Of a DNA stretch of 64,000 nucleotides, positions 1 to 7,946 are shown piece by piece (position 1 is the first letter of the stretch; the number at the start of each line of letters is the position of its first letter). Under the pieces are notes generated by a model, which was not told where the DNA came from, searched no databases, and saw nothing but the letters and a program-made list of their open reading frames with translations. The DNA is taken from positions 1-64,000 of the forward strand of contig LVBK01000016.1 in NCBI GenBank assembly GCA_001604385.1, written 5' to 3'. The stretch is from Spirochaetales bacterium Spiro_09 (lineage in GTDB: Bacteria; Spirochaetota; Spirochaetia; Treponematales; Treponemataceae). Made by a program: the position numbers and the translations under genes.

Positions 1-237
1 CCACTTGGACTAATCAATGCAAAAAGAGAATCTTTCCCAAAAAATAAGGAATTAACCATTGAAAAGGGAAAAATTACAATATTTCCTTATAAATTAGTTG
101 CAGTAATTTCTGAAAATAAACAAACAGGCGGCCATTACTTTGGTCTATATTTTTTCGATATAGACGATTCTCAAAATGAACGTATAATTTCTTATTTTAA
201 GGATAACCCAGCCTACGGGCCCTGGTTCAGCGAGTAA
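1..237 (+). CDS. C-terminal part of an unknown protein
   Basis: An open frame enters from the left edge and ends at TAA 235-237, leaving 78 residues that finish with GPWFSE. The visible part is rich in Lys, Ile, Phe and Tyr and shows no family motif I recognise. A strong intrinsic terminator follows within 10 bases, which supports a real gene end. The segment is much richer in A+T, with codons such as aaa, att and ttt, than everything downstream, so the gene may be a recent acquisition. No function can be assigned. Confidence 0.6.
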   Translation, partial: PLGLINAKRESFPKNKELTIEKGKITIFPYKLVAVISENKQTGGHYFGLYFFDIDDSQNERIISYFKDNPAYGPWFSE

Positions 238-245
238 AAAGAAAG

Positions 246-272
246 AGCGCACCAATGCGGTGCGCTTTTTTT
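246..272 (+). terminator. Intrinsic terminator after the first gene
   Basis: An 8-bp perfect stem (AGCGCACC at 246-253 with GGTGCGCT at 259-266) with a 5-base loop is followed by seven T residues. It separates the A+T-rich left-edge gene from the padR promoter. Confidence 0.85.
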
Positions 273-285
273 ACACTAATTTCCA

Positions 286-315
286 TTGACAATAATGTGC
301 ATCACACACTATATT
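286..315 (+). promoter_or_regulatory. padR promoter with a dyad between -35 and -10
   Basis: TTGACA (286-291), an 18-bp spacer and TATATT (310-315) form a sigma70-type promoter. A TGTG-N3-CACA dyad (296-306) lies in the spacer, where a repressor would block transcription. PadR proteins commonly autoregulate, so this is a candidate operator. A longer reading of padR from TTG 286 would start inside the -35 box, so it is wrong. Confidence 0.6.
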
Positions 316-333
316 TCACACAGGAGGTTTGGT

Positions 334-672
334 ATGGATGATCCAGACAAACTGCTTGAAAACCTGACACAGGAACTGAACCGGGGAACCCTGGTCCTCT
401 CGGTACTCCTGTCAACGGAATCCAGGATATACGGATATGCCCTGGTCACCCGGCTCAAGGAACAGGGCATGGAGGTCGAGCAAAATACGCTCTACCCTCT
501 CCTGCGCCGCCTTGAAAAACAAGGACTGCTGGAAAGCGCCTGGGACACGACCGATGCGCGACCCCGACGCTATTACGCCGTGAGTGAAGGGGGACGACAG
601 ATACGAACAAAACTGCTGACGTCCTGGAAAAAAATGAATAGCTCTATTATCGCACTGGAGGAAACACTATGA
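334..672 (+). CDS. PadR-family transcriptional regulator
   Basis: A 112-residue winged-helix protein of the usual PadR size. The N-terminal half has the PadR pattern in which a GYALVTRLKEQG helix is followed by TLYPLLRRLEKQGLL (recognition helix) and then the wing sequence RPRRYYAVSEGGR. ATG 334 is chosen because AGGAGG (322-327) lies 6 bases upstream. The stop codon overlaps the start of the next gene (ATGA at 669-672), so the two are translationally coupled. PadR regulators next to HAAS-domain membrane proteins are a recurrent pair in which the membrane protein is the regulated output. The inducer is unknown. Confidence 0.9.
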   Translation: MDDPDKLLENLTQELNRGTLVLSVLLSTESRIYGYALVTRLKEQGMEVEQNTLYPLLRRLEKQGLLESAWDTTDARPRRYYAVSEGGRQIRTKLLTSWKKMNSSIIALEETL

Positions 673-1610
673 AACTGATAGATCAATATTTGTCCCTTGT
701 CGGCAAACGTCTTCCGCTTCGTGGCAAGAAAGATCTTCTGAAAGAACTTGAAACCCTGATTCTTGATGACATCGAGGAACGTTTCGGTCCATCGCCGAAA
801 GAAGCCGATATTTTGTATGCCCTGAAACAGTTCGGTTCGCCGAAAGAGGTTGCCGCGCGCTACACCGGGGAAAAACCCCTGTTCGCACCTGCCGTGGAAC
901 AATTATACCGGTTTATACTGGCGGTCATGATAGCCGGCATCGCGATCGGCTTTGGGGTCAGCGCCATTGTCGCTCTCGCGCGGCAACCGGACAGCCTTGA
1001 AGTAGCGGACCTCGCCGGTTTTCTCTTCGGCATGGTAAACGCCATCATTTCGGGAACCGGAACGGTGACCTTGCTGGCCATCGGCGCGTCACGGATACCC
1101 GCCATTGCCGCCCTGCAAGCGGAGAAAGATGACTGGATTCCCGAAGAAGTGAAGGGTGTAGAACTTGACGAGAACGTACCCTCGCGCGTTGAATCTCTGC
1201 TTACTGTCGTCTTTACCGCGGTTCTGGTAGTGCTGGCAAACCGGATGCCCTGGATTGTCTCGCTTGCAGAAGAAAAAATCGGATACACCGGGCTGGTACT
1301 CTCGCATACAGTCTCGATTGCACGCCTTCTTCCCTATATCAGGATAGCCTCGGTATTCTGGATACTGGAAGCCCTCCAGCATGTTGCTTTCTACATCAGA
1401 CAAAAGCGGACAGCCCTGGAAACCGGCATCGACCTGCTCATCAAGGCAGCATCGCCCGTTTTGGCGACAGTCATGTTCTTCGATACAGTTTTGTACCTGA
1501 ATTACTCGGGAATTGCGGGCTTCCGGCTCCTTATGCTGATATCCGCAGTTGGTTCATTGATATCCCTGGTCTTCTATATAAAGAAACTGATGGAGAAACG
1601 ATTCTCGTAA
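669..1610 (+). CDS. HAAS-domain integral membrane protein
   Basis: 313 residues. The first 70 residues resemble the HAAS (DUF1700-like) helical domain: LSLVGKRLP followed by LLKELETLILDDIEERFG and a YALKQFGSPKEVAARY helix. The rest is membrane-embedded, with roughly six hydrophobic segments (about residues 76-98, 110-135, 170-185, 200-220, 225-240, 255-305). It overlaps padR by 4 bases and is probably repressed with it. HAAS domains are thought to be helical sensor or interaction modules coupled to membrane domains; the actual activity is not known. Confidence 0.75.
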   Translation: MKLIDQYLSLVGKRLPLRGKKDLLKELETLILDDIEERFGPSPKEADILYALKQFGSPKEVAARYTGEKPLFAPAVEQLYRFILAVMIAGIAIGFGVSAIVALARQPDSLEVADLAGFLFGMVNAIISGTGTVTLLAIGASRIPAIAALQAEKDDWIPEEVKGVELDENVPSRVESLLTVVFTAVLVVLANRMPWIVSLAEEKIGYTGLVLSHTVSIARLLPYIRIASVFWILEALQHVAFYIRQKRTALETGIDLLIKAASPVLATVMFFDTVLYLNYSGIAGFRLLMLISAVGSLISLVFYIKKLMEKRFS

Positions 1611-1728
1611 GGCGCCTTCACAACGAAATGCCCGCTCTGGCCGCCGCTGCGGACGGCCGGAGTCCGCCCTCCTGGGCCCGCTCTGCGTCAATCCTGAACT
1701 GGCGACAATAGCAGCTCGCTACATCAGT

Positions 1729-2406
1729 CTAAAACCGCTTGACCAGATAGGCATAGCGCGAGCGGAGAATGGGACTTTTCTGGATGGTGTCCGGTGTATA
1801 GAGGATCGGGGAGGAAAGAAGGGTCACCAGGCGGATGGACTGGTTTGTAGTAAGCTTGGTGACGCTTTTCCCGTAGTAGTGACGGGAGGCCGCCTCGATG
1901 CCGAACACGCCCTTGCCCCATTCGGCATTATTGAGGTAGAGCTCGAATATGCGGTCTTTTCCCAAAATGACTTCCATTTCAAGGGCGATAATAACTTCCA
2001 GATACTTGCGGATATACGACTTTACCGGAGCAAGGAAGAGTGTCCGGGCGGTTTGCATGGTAATGGTGCTGCCGCCATACACCGGCGAGCCAAGCTCTCG
2101 GTTTACCCGCGCCGCGTTTTTCATGGCCGCAAGGATAATACCCCGATGCTCATAAAAGGAGCCATCCTCCACACGGATTATCATCGACCGCACCTTCTTG
2201 GGAACCTTCTCCAGGGCAATATGCTCACGCTTTTTCAATTTCCAGTCGTAATTGAACAGGCGGTATACCATAATTCCCGTAACGGGCGGTTCAATCCAGC
2301 GGTAGGCAACGAGAGACAACGAGGTACACACTATAAATACAAGGTGCATTTTCAGAACAAGCACCCAAAAACGCATAAACCAGCGAATAAACGGACGGGT
2401 CTTCAT
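1729..2406 (-). CDS. mtgA: Monofunctional peptidoglycan transglycosylase (GT51)
   Basis: A glycosyltransferase-51 enzyme that polymerises lipid II into glycan strands outside the inner membrane. It has one N-terminal membrane anchor (about residues 8-38), the EDGSFYEHRG motif with the catalytic Glu, GGSTITMQTARTLFL, and the downstream helix RKYLEVIIALEME followed by ELYLNNAEWGKGVFG. No transpeptidase domain follows, so it is the monofunctional type. I prefer ATG 2406 (225 residues) to GTG 2433 because a promoter (-35 at 2440-2445, -10 at 2417-2422) lies just upstream and the GTG would fall inside its spacer. It converges on the HAAS gene and diverges from the NHL lipoprotein. Confidence 0.88.
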   Translation of the reverse strand: MKTRPFIRWFMRFWVLVLKMHLVFIVCTSLSLVAYRWIEPPVTGIMVYRLFNYDWKLKKREHIALEKVPKKVRSMIIRVEDGSFYEHRGIILAAMKNAARVNRELGSPVYGGSTITMQTARTLFLAPVKSYIRKYLEVIIALEMEVILGKDRIFELYLNNAEWGKGVFGIEAASRHYYGKSVTKLTTNQSIRLVTLLSSPILYTPDTIQKSPILRSRYAYLVKRF

Positions 2407-2416
2407 GACAGAAAGC

Positions 2417-2445
2417 ACTTTACCCGATGGCACAAAAAAGGTGAA
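2417..2445 (-). promoter_or_regulatory. Putative mtgA promoter with very short leader
   Basis: On the minus strand, TTCACC, a 17-bp spacer and TAAAGT lie 10 bases before ATG 2406. No Shine-Dalgarno sequence is visible. Both hexamers are only moderate matches. Confidence 0.4.
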
Positions 2446-2469
2446 GAGAGCGAATCGGAACGATGCGAC

Positions 2470-2498
2470 TTGATGAATCCCCGATGCGGGTTTATAAC
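2470..2498 (+). promoter_or_regulatory. Leaderless-type promoter of the NHL/cyclase operon
   Basis: TTGATG (2470-2475), exactly 17 bp, then TATAAC (2493-2498), 6 bases and ATG 2505. The expected transcription start coincides with the A of the start codon, and no Shine-Dalgarno sequence exists. Confidence 0.7.
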
Positions 2499-2504
2499 GG
2501 TACT

Positions 2505-3968
2505 ATGAATGGTACGCGATACGCACAGACGCACACAGGACGGCTCCCCCCATGCACCGCAACCGAACGGATTCTGGCAACGCTGGTTCTGACCGCGCTT
2601 GCCTTGACCGGCTGTACCGACGGAGGCACGAGTGATATTTTCGGCTCGACGACCGCCTGGTCGCGTTTTGCGCCCGTTCCCCTTATCGGAGCCCCCGTTC
2701 CGGAGCAGGATTTCTATCTGGAAAACCAGAGCGTCAGCTTTTCGGTAACCCCCGGTAGTACGGCAGGGCAAACCCTCTACTGGCGGGTGTCGGCGTACGA
2801 GACCTTCCCCACGGACAATTATGACGGGTTTACCGCACTTGCCGGAAATGCGGTGTCCATTGCCTACGAGGCCGGCACGGGCCGCTACCGGCGCCCTCTT
2901 GCCTTCGCCGCGCAAAGAGAGCACAACAACTCGCCGGTAACCGGCGGAACCGGCATAACCTTTGTGCTTCCCGGCGACATACTGAGCGCCCGCCATTTTA
3001 CGGACCTCGTCGGCATTTCCGGCATTGCCCTCTCCATGAACGGCGAAGACACGATTATCTGGCTTGCCGGCTCCCGCGATGAAACCGGAAATCCCGGCAT
3101 CCTGTCGCGCCTGACCATACCGGAAAACCCCTGGGAGCCATCCACCGTATTCGAAGTGCCGCTTGACCTTGGCGAACCCCTTTCTGCTTTTACTCCCCTC
3201 GCCCTGTCGACTGATGGCACCCTGTACATCGCGGACAGCGGAAATAACCGGATTCTTTCGATCGACACGACGACTGTCATGAGTCCCCCTCCGACCCCCG
3301 TTCCTGTCGGGATGATGGTCGCGCCGGATGAGACCTTCGAGGGCCTCGCCCTGTCGGGACCACGGGGGATTGCCATCTCTTCCGGAGGAATTCTCTCTAT
3401 TTCCGACAGCGGAAACAACCGGATTCTGGCAATCGATACCGCAACCCCGGGAAATATACTGTATCCGGCTGTCCTGCTCGCTGGCACCGAAACGGTTGCG
3501 GGCCAAGGCCTTTCCGGACCTGCGGGGCTTGCACTGTCCGGGAACGGGGTTCTCTATATTGCAGACAGCGGCAACGCACGGATTGTACGGGTCCCGGCGG
3601 ATCCGCAATCTGTTGAAACTCCCGCCGTGTTCGCGTCCATTCCCGTCAATGACGGAGAAACGGCAAGCCCCCGCGCTCTTGCCTTTGGAGAGGGTACGAC
3701 CGCCGCGATACTCTATATTGCCGACAGCGGCCTTCATCGTGTCTTTTCCGCGAATACTGAAGGGACGGAGCCGCCGGTGCTGGAAACTCTGGCCGGAAGC
3801 GAGCATCTCGCCGACGCAAACGGGGACTTTTTCGGCGGCGACCGGGAGCCGGCAATCGATGCAACCCTCGACGAACCGCTTGCGCTCGCGATCAATGGCC
3901 GGGGAGAGGTACATATTGCGGATTCACGGAATGCCAGAATACGGTATATACTGACTACCCGAGAATAG
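2505..3968 (+). CDS. NHL-repeat beta-propeller lipoprotein
   Basis: 487 residues. An N-terminal segment RILATLVLTALALTGC ends in a lipobox Cys (about residue 37), predicting a lipid-anchored periplasmic or surface protein. The C-terminal two thirds hold at least five NHL blades, recognisable as LYIADSGNNRILSID, LSISDSGNNRILAID, LYIADSGNARIVRV, LYIADSGLHRVF and VHIADSRNARIRYI, which would close a propeller. NHL propellers bind proteins, polymers or ligands; nothing points to catalysis. ATG 2505 is chosen from the promoter spacing and because it gives a normal signal-peptide length; ATGs at 2463 and 2484 lie upstream of or inside that promoter. It leads the cyclase operon and may supply its extracytoplasmic input (inference). 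Confidence 0.8.
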   Translation: MNGTRYAQTHTGRLPPCTATERILATLVLTALALTGCTDGGTSDIFGSTTAWSRFAPVPLIGAPVPEQDFYLENQSVSFSVTPGSTAGQTLYWRVSAYETFPTDNYDGFTALAGNAVSIAYEAGTGRYRRPLAFAAQREHNNSPVTGGTGITFVLPGDILSARHFTDLVGISGIALSMNGEDTIIWLAGSRDETGNPGILSRLTIPENPWEPSTVFEVPLDLGEPLSAFTPLALSTDGTLYIADSGNNRILSIDTTTVMSPPPTPVPVGMMVAPDETFEGLALSGPRGIAISSGGILSISDSGNNRILAIDTATPGNILYPAVLLAGTETVAGQGLSGPAGLALSGNGVLYIADSGNARIVRVPADPQSVETPAVFASIPVNDGETASPRALAFGEGTTAAILYIADSGLHRVFSANTEGTEPPVLETLAGSEHLADANGDFFGGDREPAIDATLDEPLALAINGRGEVHIADSRNARIRYILTTRE

Positions 3969-4009
3969 CCGGGTTTCCACCGCACAGTCCGGCACACCAG
4001 GAGACCGCC

Positions 4010-5866
4010 ATGAACCCTAAAAAGCTATATCTTCCCATCGGTTTTAAAATGACCGCGATTGTCTCCCTCTTGCTTGGATGCTCTCTTGGCGGACTCACTC
4101 TTCTGTCAACATGGTTTTTTACCCAGGATATCGAGAAAAACTTGCGGGATAACACACTTGACCGGGTTGAATTCCTGTCTGCCCGAATTGAAGTGGAATT
4201 TGAAAGCAGAATAAGGGGCGCACGCCTCATTGCCGCGGCGATGACCGGCGGCTTTGTCTACGAAGGTACCGGAAACGATCCGACAGCCGACCTGCTCGCC
4301 CAAAACGACACCCTGGAATCGATACACCTTGCCGAACGGGAAGAAGGGACGGTAAGCCTTACCGCCTCAGCCTATTCAAAAACCGGTGGGGCCGGGAACG
4401 AGCGCATGGCACGGGCTGTTCTTGACCTGCACGGGGATTCGGTCAACCGTGCCTTCTCGGGCGAAACGGTTATTATCAATCTTTCGGAATACCTTCAGGC
4501 GCCGTGCCTTGGCATACTGGCACCCTACCAGATGACATCAGGCGACCATGCGCTCTCGGTCATGCTGCTTATTGTGGACGGGGAACCGTTTCTGGAAAGT
4601 CTTCAATCACGGCAATTGTACGAGAACATGCTGTGCGACGACCGGGGGACACTCCTGGTGCATCCGGACCGGGAATGGATGCTTCTTGCCTCCGATCTCT
4701 CCGGCGAACCGATAGTTGCCGATTCCCTGTCCGGTGAAGCACTTCTTAAGCAAATTCAGTTCACCGGTTCGGACGGCCAAACCTATATCGGTTCCTGGAA
4801 ACGCTTTTTCAACGGACATCTGGCGATGATCTCCACGGTCAGAACAGATACGGCCCTCGAGGGAATCAAGCGGCAACAAAAAAGAACAGTGTACATCACG
4901 GTTATGATCCTGACTTTCTCGATGCTGCTCCTCTTTGCCTTTTCAAAGTCGCTGACCACCCCCATCAAGCGCCTCATGCGCGCAGCAATTCAAATTCGGG
5001 ACGGAGACTTTTCCGTCCAGGTAAAGCCCTCCTCGGCGGACGAGATTGGAAGGCTTTCGGAAACATTCAACACCATGACCAGAGGGCTTGCCGAACGGGA
5101 CAAGATCAAGTCGGCTTTCGGCAAATTCGTCAACAAGGAAGTTGCGGAGCGCGTCCTTTCGGGAGACATTCAGCTCGGTGGCGAAAGCCGGGAAGCCGCC
5201 ATTTTTTTCTCGGACATCCGCTCCTTTACCGCCATATCCGAGCAATTAACACCCCACGAGGTTGTCTCCTTTTTGAACGAGTATTTGACGTCGATGGTAG
5301 AATGCGTGAACCGCACCAATGGTGTCGTCGACAAGTTTATCGGCGACGCGATCATGGCAATTTGGGGTATTCCGGAATCCCGGGGAAACGACACGGAAAA
5401 CGCCGTGAATGCCGCCCTCTTCATGAGGACCGCGCTTGCCTTGTATAACAGGGGAAGGGGTTCAGCCAACAAACCGGTCATACAGATTGGCTGCGGCATA
5501 AATACCGGCGAGGTTATTGCCGGTCAGATCGGATCTCCCGAACGGATGGAGTATACCTGCATCGGAGATGCGGTCAACCTTGCCTCGCGCATCGAATCGT
5601 TGAACAAGCTTTTCAAGACGGACATTCTGATTTCAGAGCATTCCTATTCACTTGTTCGCCGCATATTCCGTGCCGAGCCGATGAAGCAGATAAAAATCAA
5701 GGGAAAAGAGAACCCCCAACAAATATATGCCATATTGGGCAGATACGACGATCCCGACTCATTCAGGTCGGTACGCGAATTACGTGCGTTTCTCGGTCTT
5801 GAAGACGTATCCCTTGACCGTCTTGACGTAAATACGGAAGAGCAAAAGTATGAAATCATCGGCTAA
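4010..5866 (+). CDS. Membrane-bound class III adenylate cyclase with HAMP
   Basis: 618 residues: a membrane helix (about 12-40), a periplasmic sensor region (about 40-290, dCache/CHASE-like), a second helix (about 293-315), a HAMP domain (about 316-370) and a class III cyclase domain (about 390-580). Metal-binding aspartates are D402 (FSDIRSF) and D446 (FIGDAIMAIWG). Substrate-selecting residues K442 and D520 predict ATP, and N523 and R527 complete the site, so it should make cAMP. AGGAG lies 6 bases before the ATG. It follows the NHL gene by 41 bp and overlaps the FecR gene by 17 bp, so the sensor probably reads a signal handled by these neighbours. The ligand is not predictable. Confidence 0.92.
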   Translation: MNPKKLYLPIGFKMTAIVSLLLGCSLGGLTLLSTWFFTQDIEKNLRDNTLDRVEFLSARIEVEFESRIRGARLIAAAMTGGFVYEGTGNDPTADLLAQNDTLESIHLAEREEGTVSLTASAYSKTGGAGNERMARAVLDLHGDSVNRAFSGETVIINLSEYLQAPCLGILAPYQMTSGDHALSVMLLIVDGEPFLESLQSRQLYENMLCDDRGTLLVHPDREWMLLASDLSGEPIVADSLSGEALLKQIQFTGSDGQTYIGSWKRFFNGHLAMISTVRTDTALEGIKRQQKRTVYITVMILTFSMLLLFAFSKSLTTPIKRLMRAAIQIRDGDFSVQVKPSSADEIGRLSETFNTMTRGLAERDKIKSAFGKFVNKEVAERVLSGDIQLGGESREAAIFFSDIRSFTAISEQLTPHEVVSFLNEYLTSMVECVNRTNGVVDKFIGDAIMAIWGIPESRGNDTENAVNAALFMRTALALYNRGRGSANKPVIQIGCGINTGEVIAGQIGSPERMEYTCIGDAVNLASRIESLNKLFKTDILISEHSYSLVRRIFRAEPMKQIKIKGKENPQQIYAILGRYDDPDSFRSVRELRAFLGLEDVSLDRLDVNTEEQKYEIIG

Positions 5867-7946
5867 GGGAGATCTGCTTTTTACCCTGTCCGTCAGTATT
5901 CTGTTCATGACGAGCGCCGGACTGCTTGTCCACGATCTCTTCTTCAGCGGTAATGCCTCCGGGGGAAAGCAAATCGGCATAATCGAAATGAAATCCCGGA
6001 CGACCGAACACCGGCAAAGCGGTTCGTCACTCTGGCAAGCGCTTGCGGCCAATTCTCCGGTTTACAATCACGATACCGTCCGTACCGGAGAAGGTTCGAG
6101 CGCCGTCATTACGGTTTTTGAATCGGGAAGCATAGTCCTTGGAGAACACTCCCTGGTCTATGTGTCGGTTGACGAGCAAAAACGGGCCTCGGTTTCGGTC
6201 AACCAGGGTGAAATTGCTGTTTCCGCGGCGGCAGGGGCTGCGGAACCGGTGAAAATCAGCACGTCATCCGGCGACATGACCATTTCGGGAGGATCGGTAT
6301 CGGTCACCGAAACGGGAGGGCACACCAGAATAAAACCTCTCTCGGGATCGCCAGTTCTTGCACGGGACAATTCCGGAGAATCAATCCTGCTTGACGGAAC
6401 CATTTCCATAGATAGCGAAACCGGAACGTTTACCCCCTCGCCGCTGACGGTCAGAAGACCGTTTCCGGGAGAAGTGTTTCCCGCACGCGATGAACTGACA
6501 GATGTTACTTTTAGCCTTGACGGAACCTGGAACGAAACGGACGTGCTAAGACTTTCCAGAAGCCGGACAACGGGCGGCGAAGGCCCACAGGAAGTGTCGG
6601 AATATCCGCTTGCGAGGGAAATACCGGTACGTCTTGAGGCAGGTACCTATCGATGGGAGATACCAGGAAGCATCGAAGCAGGATCCTTCAGCGTGTTGCG
6701 TGTTCACAAGCCGGACAGCCTCCGGCCTGATGGAGGCGTCATTCCGGCACAGCGCAATGTAACACCGGTACTGCTCGAATGGAACCATTACGGAGAGGAA
6801 GCGCGCTATGTGGTATCGGTGTTCAGCGGTGAAGATTCCGGAAACCCGCTGCTTTCCCGGAGTGTACAAACCCGAACCGCCCGCGTTGAGATACCGGGAA
6901 CCGGCACCTTTACCTGGTCAGTACAGGCCCTCCATGGATCAACGGCCATTCCCCTTACCTCCGATTCCGCACAGTTCACGATCGAGGAGCGACCCCTGGC
7001 TGCGCCGGAATTACCGCAAAATGCTGAAGATTTGACCTCTTCCACCGTCAGGCTGGCCGAGGGCAAGCCCCTGTTGCGCTGGAGTGCCGTTCCCGGCGCC
7101 CAGCGATACGAAAGTATTATCAGCGAGGACCCCGAACAACGTATCATAATAGCCGGGGAGACCAGCCGCAGGCCGGTTTTGCAACAGCCCGAAGCCCTTC
7201 CTGCCGGCGAATACTATGTTCGCGTGCGCACGACGACAGCGACCGAAACCTCGCCCTGGTCCGAACCGGTGAAAGTTACCATAAAACCGGTTGAAGCCCT
7301 GATCGCCCAAGCCCCGGCGGACGGCGAAAGAATCGGGGGAGACAGCCAGGCGATCCGTTTTGCCTGGCACGACCCGAACGGAGGCAGCTCCTATCGCCTG
7401 TCTGTATCGGATGATGCGAACTTCACCGCACTCAGCGCGGAAAGGCAATCTCGCCGGAACGAAATTGACATTACGCTTCCCGCGGGGAAAACAGGGACTT
7501 TTTTCTGGAAGGTTGAGCTCCTTGACCGGAACAACCGGATTCTTGCCAGCACACCGGTGTCCAGCTTTATCAGGCCAAAAATTATACCCGTTCCCGAACG
7601 GCTTTCCCCTTCGGGGAAGACCTTCGAGCTGAGCTCAATGGGGCCGCTTGAATTTACCTGGTCAAGTCAAAACGGAATCAACGGGTATCGAATTGCCATT
7701 TACCGGTCGACGGGAGGAATACAGTACGCGGTGGGCGAGTGGACGGTAACCGATACCCGGTTTGTGCTTGCCGATTTATCGATACTTGCGATCGACTCAT
7801 TCACCTGGGAAGTGCGTGCCCTTGGCAGCGATGAGAATGGACAGGCCGCGTCAAGCGAGCCCGCGCAATCCTATTTCCGCATCAAGAAAAACAAGCCGCT
7901 TCCGGTACCCGAAATAAAACAATTAACCACCAGGGGGCAACGATGA
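5850..7946 (+). CDS. FecR-domain protein with fibronectin-like repeats
   Basis: 698 residues. An N-terminal signal-anchor (about 9-30) is followed by a FecR-type domain (about 40-150) with the pattern of paired beta strands ending in VRTGEGSSAVITVFESGSIVLGE and VNQGEIAVSA. The rest (about 200-690) consists of repeated Ig/fibronectin-like modules, each containing a W-rich strand such as LLEWNHYGEEARYVVSV, LLRWSAVPGAQRYESII and FAWHDPNGGSSYRLSVSDD. FecR domains sit in the periplasm and in classical systems relay outer-membrane signals; here there is no sigma factor, and the neighbour is a cyclase. It starts inside the cyclase gene and overlaps the barrel gene by 4 bases. Function in this family is not established. 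Confidence 0.75.
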   Translation: MKSSAKGDLLFTLSVSILFMTSAGLLVHDLFFSGNASGGKQIGIIEMKSRTTEHRQSGSSLWQALAANSPVYNHDTVRTGEGSSAVITVFESGSIVLGEHSLVYVSVDEQKRASVSVNQGEIAVSAAAGAAEPVKISTSSGDMTISGGSVSVTETGGHTRIKPLSGSPVLARDNSGESILLDGTISIDSETGTFTPSPLTVRRPFPGEVFPARDELTDVTFSLDGTWNETDVLRLSRSRTTGGEGPQEVSEYPLAREIPVRLEAGTYRWEIPGSIEAGSFSVLRVHKPDSLRPDGGVIPAQRNVTPVLLEWNHYGEEARYVVSVFSGEDSGNPLLSRSVQTRTARVEIPGTGTFTWSVQALHGSTAIPLTSDSAQFTIEERPLAAPELPQNAEDLTSSTVRLAEGKPLLRWSAVPGAQRYESIISEDPEQRIIIAGETSRRPVLQQPEALPAGEYYVRVRTTTATETSPWSEPVKVTIKPVEALIAQAPADGERIGGDSQAIRFAWHDPNGGSSYRLSVSDDANFTALSAERQSRRNEIDITLPAGKTGTFFWKVELLDRNNRILASTPVSSFIRPKIIPVPERLSPSGKTFELSSMGPLEFTWSSQNGINGYRIAIYRSTGGIQYAVGEWTVTDTRFVLADLSILAIDSFTWEVRALGSDENGQAASSEPAQSYFRIKKNKPLPVPEIKQLTTRGQR

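Noticed and set aside
1611-1728. GC-rich hairpins between the HAAS gene and mtgA as a terminator or fourth repeat copy
   Set aside because: No T-run follows and the block order of the dispersed repeat is absent.
2403-3914. 503-codon minus-strand frame opposite the NHL lipoprotein
   Set aside because: It mirrors the repetitive NHL coding strand, is rich in Arg and Gly and has no conserved motif.
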